Source: CAWBUW01 sp963792075 (GTDB taxonomy: Bacteria; Chloroflexota; Anaerolineae; Anaerolineales; UBA4823). Taken from it: a stretch of 64,000 nt of DNA. The notes below the pieces were generated by a model. The model had not been told where the DNA came from and did not search any database. It saw only the letters and a program-made list of their open reading frames with translations. The DNA is taken from NCBI GenBank assembly GCA_963792075.1, contig CAWBUW010000012.1:248001-312000 (forward strand). Reading direction: 5' to 3'. The position numbers and the translations under genes are program-made. Positions 61,842 through 64,000 of the stretch are shown here, piece after piece; the first letter of the stretch is position 1; each line of letters begins with the position of its first letter.

Positions 61842-62852
61842 ATGAGAGTTGGAATCATCGGCGCCGGTTCGATGGGCGTGACACACGCCGCGGGCTGGGC
61901 AGCCACACCCGCCACGCTGGCGGGTTTCCTGGCTGATCCCCCGGCTGAGGCGCAGGCGCTGGCAGCCCAGTATAGCGCCAAAATTTACCCGAATCTGGCC
62001 TCCCTGATCCGGGATGTAGATATCGTTGACATCTGCTCGCCTACTCACTTGCATGCGGAGATGGCGCTGCAAGCATCCGCGGCAGGAAAACACGTTGTAT
62101 GCGAGAAACCGCTGGCGCGTACCACCGAGCAGGCGCGGCAGGTGCTGGCTGCCTGTCGTAAAGCCGGAGTACAGCTCCTGGTAGCGCATGTGGTGCGCTT
62201 TTTCCCCGAATATGCGCTGGCGCAGCAGGCTATCGCTGCGGGGCAGATCGGGAAGTTGGGGGTAGTGCGCCTGCACCGGGGCAGCTACCGCCCAAAGAAA
62301 CCCACTGGCAACTGGTTCCTGGATGAGGCCAAATCGGGCGGGATCCTGATGGACCTGATGATCCACGATTTCGATTACGCCCGCTGGGTAGCAGGCGAGG
62401 TTGTGACCGTATCTGCGCAACGGGTTTCGACCCTCCATCCGGATGCACCGGTAGATTATGGACTGGTGGTGCTAACGCATCGCTCCGGGACACTCTCACA
62501 CGTTTCCGGAGCCTGGGCCTACCCGCCGCCTACTTTCCGTACACATCTCGAGATTGCCGGAGACCATGGGTTGATCGAGTTCGACTCGGATGGCACGGCC
62601 CCGGTCACCAACCTGATCCTAAAAACGGGTGGGGCAGATGCGCCAGACGTGGCGCTGCCCGGCAGCCCGGTGAGCGAAAGCCCTTATACCACTCAGATCA
62701 AGGAATTCTACGCCGCACTGGCAGAGGGGAAACCGGTGCGCATCCAGGCAACCGATGGGCTGGCGGCGGTGCAGATTGCCGAGGCAGCGATCCAATCCGC
62801 ACAATCCGGCCAACCGGTGCACATCCAGCCTTTGGAGGAGGCGCTGCCATGA
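61842..62852 (+). CDS. Gfo/Idh/MocA-family oxidoreductase (first copy)
   Basis: 336-aa NAD(P)-dependent dehydrogenase: Rossmann motif VGIIGAGSMGVTHAAGW, the family signature VVCEKPLARTTEQA with catalytic Lys, and the MIHDFDYARW segment with the active-site Asp-His pattern. It probably oxidises or epimerises the sugar imported by the upstream transporter. The start at 61842 has aaggagga about 6 nt upstream; ATG 61836 is too close to the ribosome site. Coupled to the second dehydrogenase by an ATGA overlap. Confidence 0.92.
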   Translation: MRVGIIGAGSMGVTHAAGWAATPATLAGFLADPPAEAQALAAQYSAKIYPNLASLIRDVDIVDICSPTHLHAEMALQASAAGKHVVCEKPLARTTEQARQVLAACRKAGVQLLVAHVVRFFPEYALAQQAIAAGQIGKLGVVRLHRGSYRPKKPTGNWFLDEAKSGGILMDLMIHDFDYARWVAGEVVTVSAQRVSTLHPDAPVDYGLVVLTHRSGTLSHVSGAWAYPPPTFRTHLEIAGDHGLIEFDSDGTAPVTNLILKTGGADAPDVALPGSPVSESPYTTQIKEFYAALAEGKPVRIQATDGLAAVQIAEAAIQSAQSGQPVHIQPLEEALP

Positions 62853-63847
62853 AGATCGGCATCCTCTCCTTTGCACACCACCATGGCGAGGCTTATATTG
62901 CTAATTTACGACGCATTCCAGGCGTCGAGCTGCTGGGCGTGGCAGACGAAGATAACGCGCGCGGCCAGGCACTGGCTGCGCAGCATGAGGCGATTTTCTT
63001 CCCTTCGTACGAGGCGCTGCTGGAAGCGCGTCCGGACGGCGTGATCATTTGCAGCGAGAATAACCATCATCGCCCGCTGGTTGAGTTGGCCGCGGCAGCC
63101 GGGGCGCACGTGCTGTGCGAAAAGCCGCTGGCAACCACGCTGGCGGACGCGCAGGCTATCGTAGATGCGTGCAACAAGGCCGGCGTGCTGCTGATGACTG
63201 CCTTCCCGATGCGCTTCAGCCCGCCGCTGCTCGAGCTCAAGACCCGTTTACAGGCAGGCGATTTTGGGCAGGTGTACTGCTTCAACGCCACCAACCAGGG
63301 CGAGTTACCAAGCAAGCACCGTGCCTGGTTTGTCGACCCCAAGCTGGCTGGCGGCGGCGCAATTATGGATCACACCGTGCACTTGGTAGATATCATGCGC
63401 TGGTTCCTGGGCGCGGAGGTGGCATCTGTCTACGCTCAAAGCAACCGCATTTTCCACGCGGATGAAGTGCAGGTCGAGACAGGTGCATTGGAAATGCTGA
63501 CCTTCACTGACGGCACGTTTGCCACGATTGACGCCAGTTGGAGCCGCCCGCCTTACTGGCCCACCTGGGGCGGGCTGACCTTTGAAATGGTCACGCAGCG
63601 CGGTGCTGTGGTGGTAGATGCCTTCCGCCAGAACCTCACAATCTACAGCCACGACTGGCAGCGCGCCGGTTGGGCCTTCTGGGGTTCGGACATGAACCAG
63701 GCAATGATCAGCGAGTTTGCGGCGGCGATTCAAGCCCAGCGCCCGCCGCTCGTCAGCGGTCTGGATGGTCTGCGGGCTGTTGAGGCAGCGCTGGCTGCCT
63801 ATAAATCGGCGAAGAACGGCAAGGTGATCGTCGTAAGGGCGGGGTAG
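62849..63847 (+). CDS. Gfo/Idh/MocA-family oxidoreductase (second copy)
   Basis: 332-aa paralogue of the preceding gene: KIGILSFAHHHGEAYIANLR (Rossmann region with HHH in place of the usual GxGxxG ending), HVLCEKPLATTLADAQ with catalytic Lys, and MDHTVHLVDIMRWFLG. The nucleotide-binding loop (FAHHHGEAY) lacks the usual glycines, a feature of a known subgroup. The two enzymes may act in sequence on the same sugar, for example 3-keto-sugar formation and reduction (inference). Confidence 0.92.
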   Translation: MKIGILSFAHHHGEAYIANLRRIPGVELLGVADEDNARGQALAAQHEAIFFPSYEALLEARPDGVIICSENNHHRPLVELAAAAGAHVLCEKPLATTLADAQAIVDACNKAGVLLMTAFPMRFSPPLLELKTRLQAGDFGQVYCFNATNQGELPSKHRAWFVDPKLAGGGAIMDHTVHLVDIMRWFLGAEVASVYAQSNRIFHADEVQVETGALEMLTFTDGTFATIDASWSRPPYWPTWGGLTFEMVTQRGAVVVDAFRQNLTIYSHDWQRAGWAFWGSDMNQAMISEFAAAIQAQRPPLVSGLDGLRAVEAALAAYKSAKNGKVIVVRAG

Positions 63848-63850
63848 CCT

Positions 63851-63879
63851 CTTCCTTTGTTTCTTTTTGGACAACCCCG
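63851..63879. repeat. Isolated end of family-1 repeat
   Basis: cttcctttgtttctttttgg followed by acaaccccg is nearly identical to the right end of the element at 14407-14525. No palindrome or second end is seen nearby. It lies just after the last gene of the sugar operon. Confidence 0.7.
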
Positions 63880-63896
63880 AACACCTGAAATTTCTC

Positions 63897-63924
63897 TTGA
63901 CATGGCCTCCGAATCTTTTATAAT
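63897..63924 (+). promoter_or_regulatory. Strong sigma-70-type promoter before T-box leader
   Basis: TTGACA (63897-63902), 16-nt spacer, TATAAT (63919-63924): both hexamers match consensus. It drives the leader that begins at about 63931. Confidence 0.88.
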
Positions 63925-63942
63925 GTGTCTAACAACATAACA

Positions 63943-64000
63943 AAAGACGATGAAAAGGACGAGTACGCACTGAAACGGCTGTCCAGAGAGCAGGGAAGGG
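63943..64000 (+). promoter_or_regulatory. T-box leader, 5' part (cut by window end)
   Basis: gacgatgaaaaggacgagta and the later cagagagcaggga resemble the start of stem I of T-box riboswitches: GA-rich 5' strand, AGUA motif, then AGAGA before the distal stem. T-boxes bind uncharged tRNA and control aminoacyl-tRNA synthetase or amino-acid genes. The specifier loop, antiterminator and regulated gene lie outside the window. Confidence 0.65.

Noticed and set aside
1..64000. tRNA, rRNA, CRISPR array, prophage or conjugative genes
   Set aside because: No matching cloverleaf, rRNA segment, regularly spaced repeat array or phage/conjugation protein was seen when reading both strands.

Overview
The window looks like chromosome of an anaerobic or facultative Chloroflexota bacterium, most likely of the Anaerolineae. 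This is inferred from gene content and style: a CIRCE/HrcA heat-shock operon, lipoproteins with Thr/Pro-rich linkers, AspT-type transporters, sugar-uptake operons with Gfo/Idh/MocA dehydrogenases, and a T-box-like leader. Composition is GC-rich and coding density is high. No rRNA, tRNA, CRISPR array, phage or conjugative module was seen.

Layout. 1-5 kb: the end of a DEAD-box RNA helicase, then an acyl-CoA carboxylase operon on the minus strand (carboxyltransferase, biotin carboxylase, biotin carrier). 5-9 kb: single genes (DinB, dCMP deaminase, thioesterase, lipoprotein, DUF89 phosphatase, GyrI-like). 9-16 kb: a large orphan histidine kinase and a uronate locus (uronate isomerase, a broken cupin gene, a LacI regulator with its palindromic operator). 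16-20 kb: an ArsR sensor with an SmtB-like zinc site, a metallo-beta-lactamase-fold hydrolase, and a folate operon (folE, pteridine reductase, folB, folK). 19.6-25.4 kb: a GH99/71-like lipoprotein, a methyltransferase, oligoendopeptidase F behind a possible attenuated leader, and a YefM/YoeB toxin-antitoxin pair. 25.5-32.4 kb: an MFS exporter, superoxide dismutase, cupin, MerA-like flavoprotein and an ABC-2 exporter. 32.4-38.2 kb: CIRCE-hrcA-grpE-dnaK-dnaJ-prmA. 38.2-41.5 kb, minus strand: a SelW-like selenoprotein, dtd, a LOG-family hydrolase and a sensor that has lost its GGDEF domain. 41.7-48 kb: MEMO, CorC/HlyC, frameshifted priA, a membrane protein and a phosphoribosyltransferase. 48-53.4 kb: sbcC, sbcD and a C39-like peptidase. 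53.4-58.4 kb: an AspT-family transporter, a GT-C-like membrane protein and NfeD. 58.4-63.8 kb: a sugar ABC operon with two dehydrogenases. The window ends in a promoter and the start of a T-box leader.

The most notable observation is the selenoprotein at 41281-41529. An in-frame TGA lies in a CxxU motif, with a hairpin that fits the bacterial SECIS rules 22 nt downstream. A minimal reading would call only a 62-residue fragment.

The window also carries two families of small non-coding inverted-repeat elements and several other perfect hairpins. One element sits inside a cupin gene that also has a stop at codon 3. Further decay marks are a GGDEF domain deleted from a sensor and a single-base frameshift in priA.
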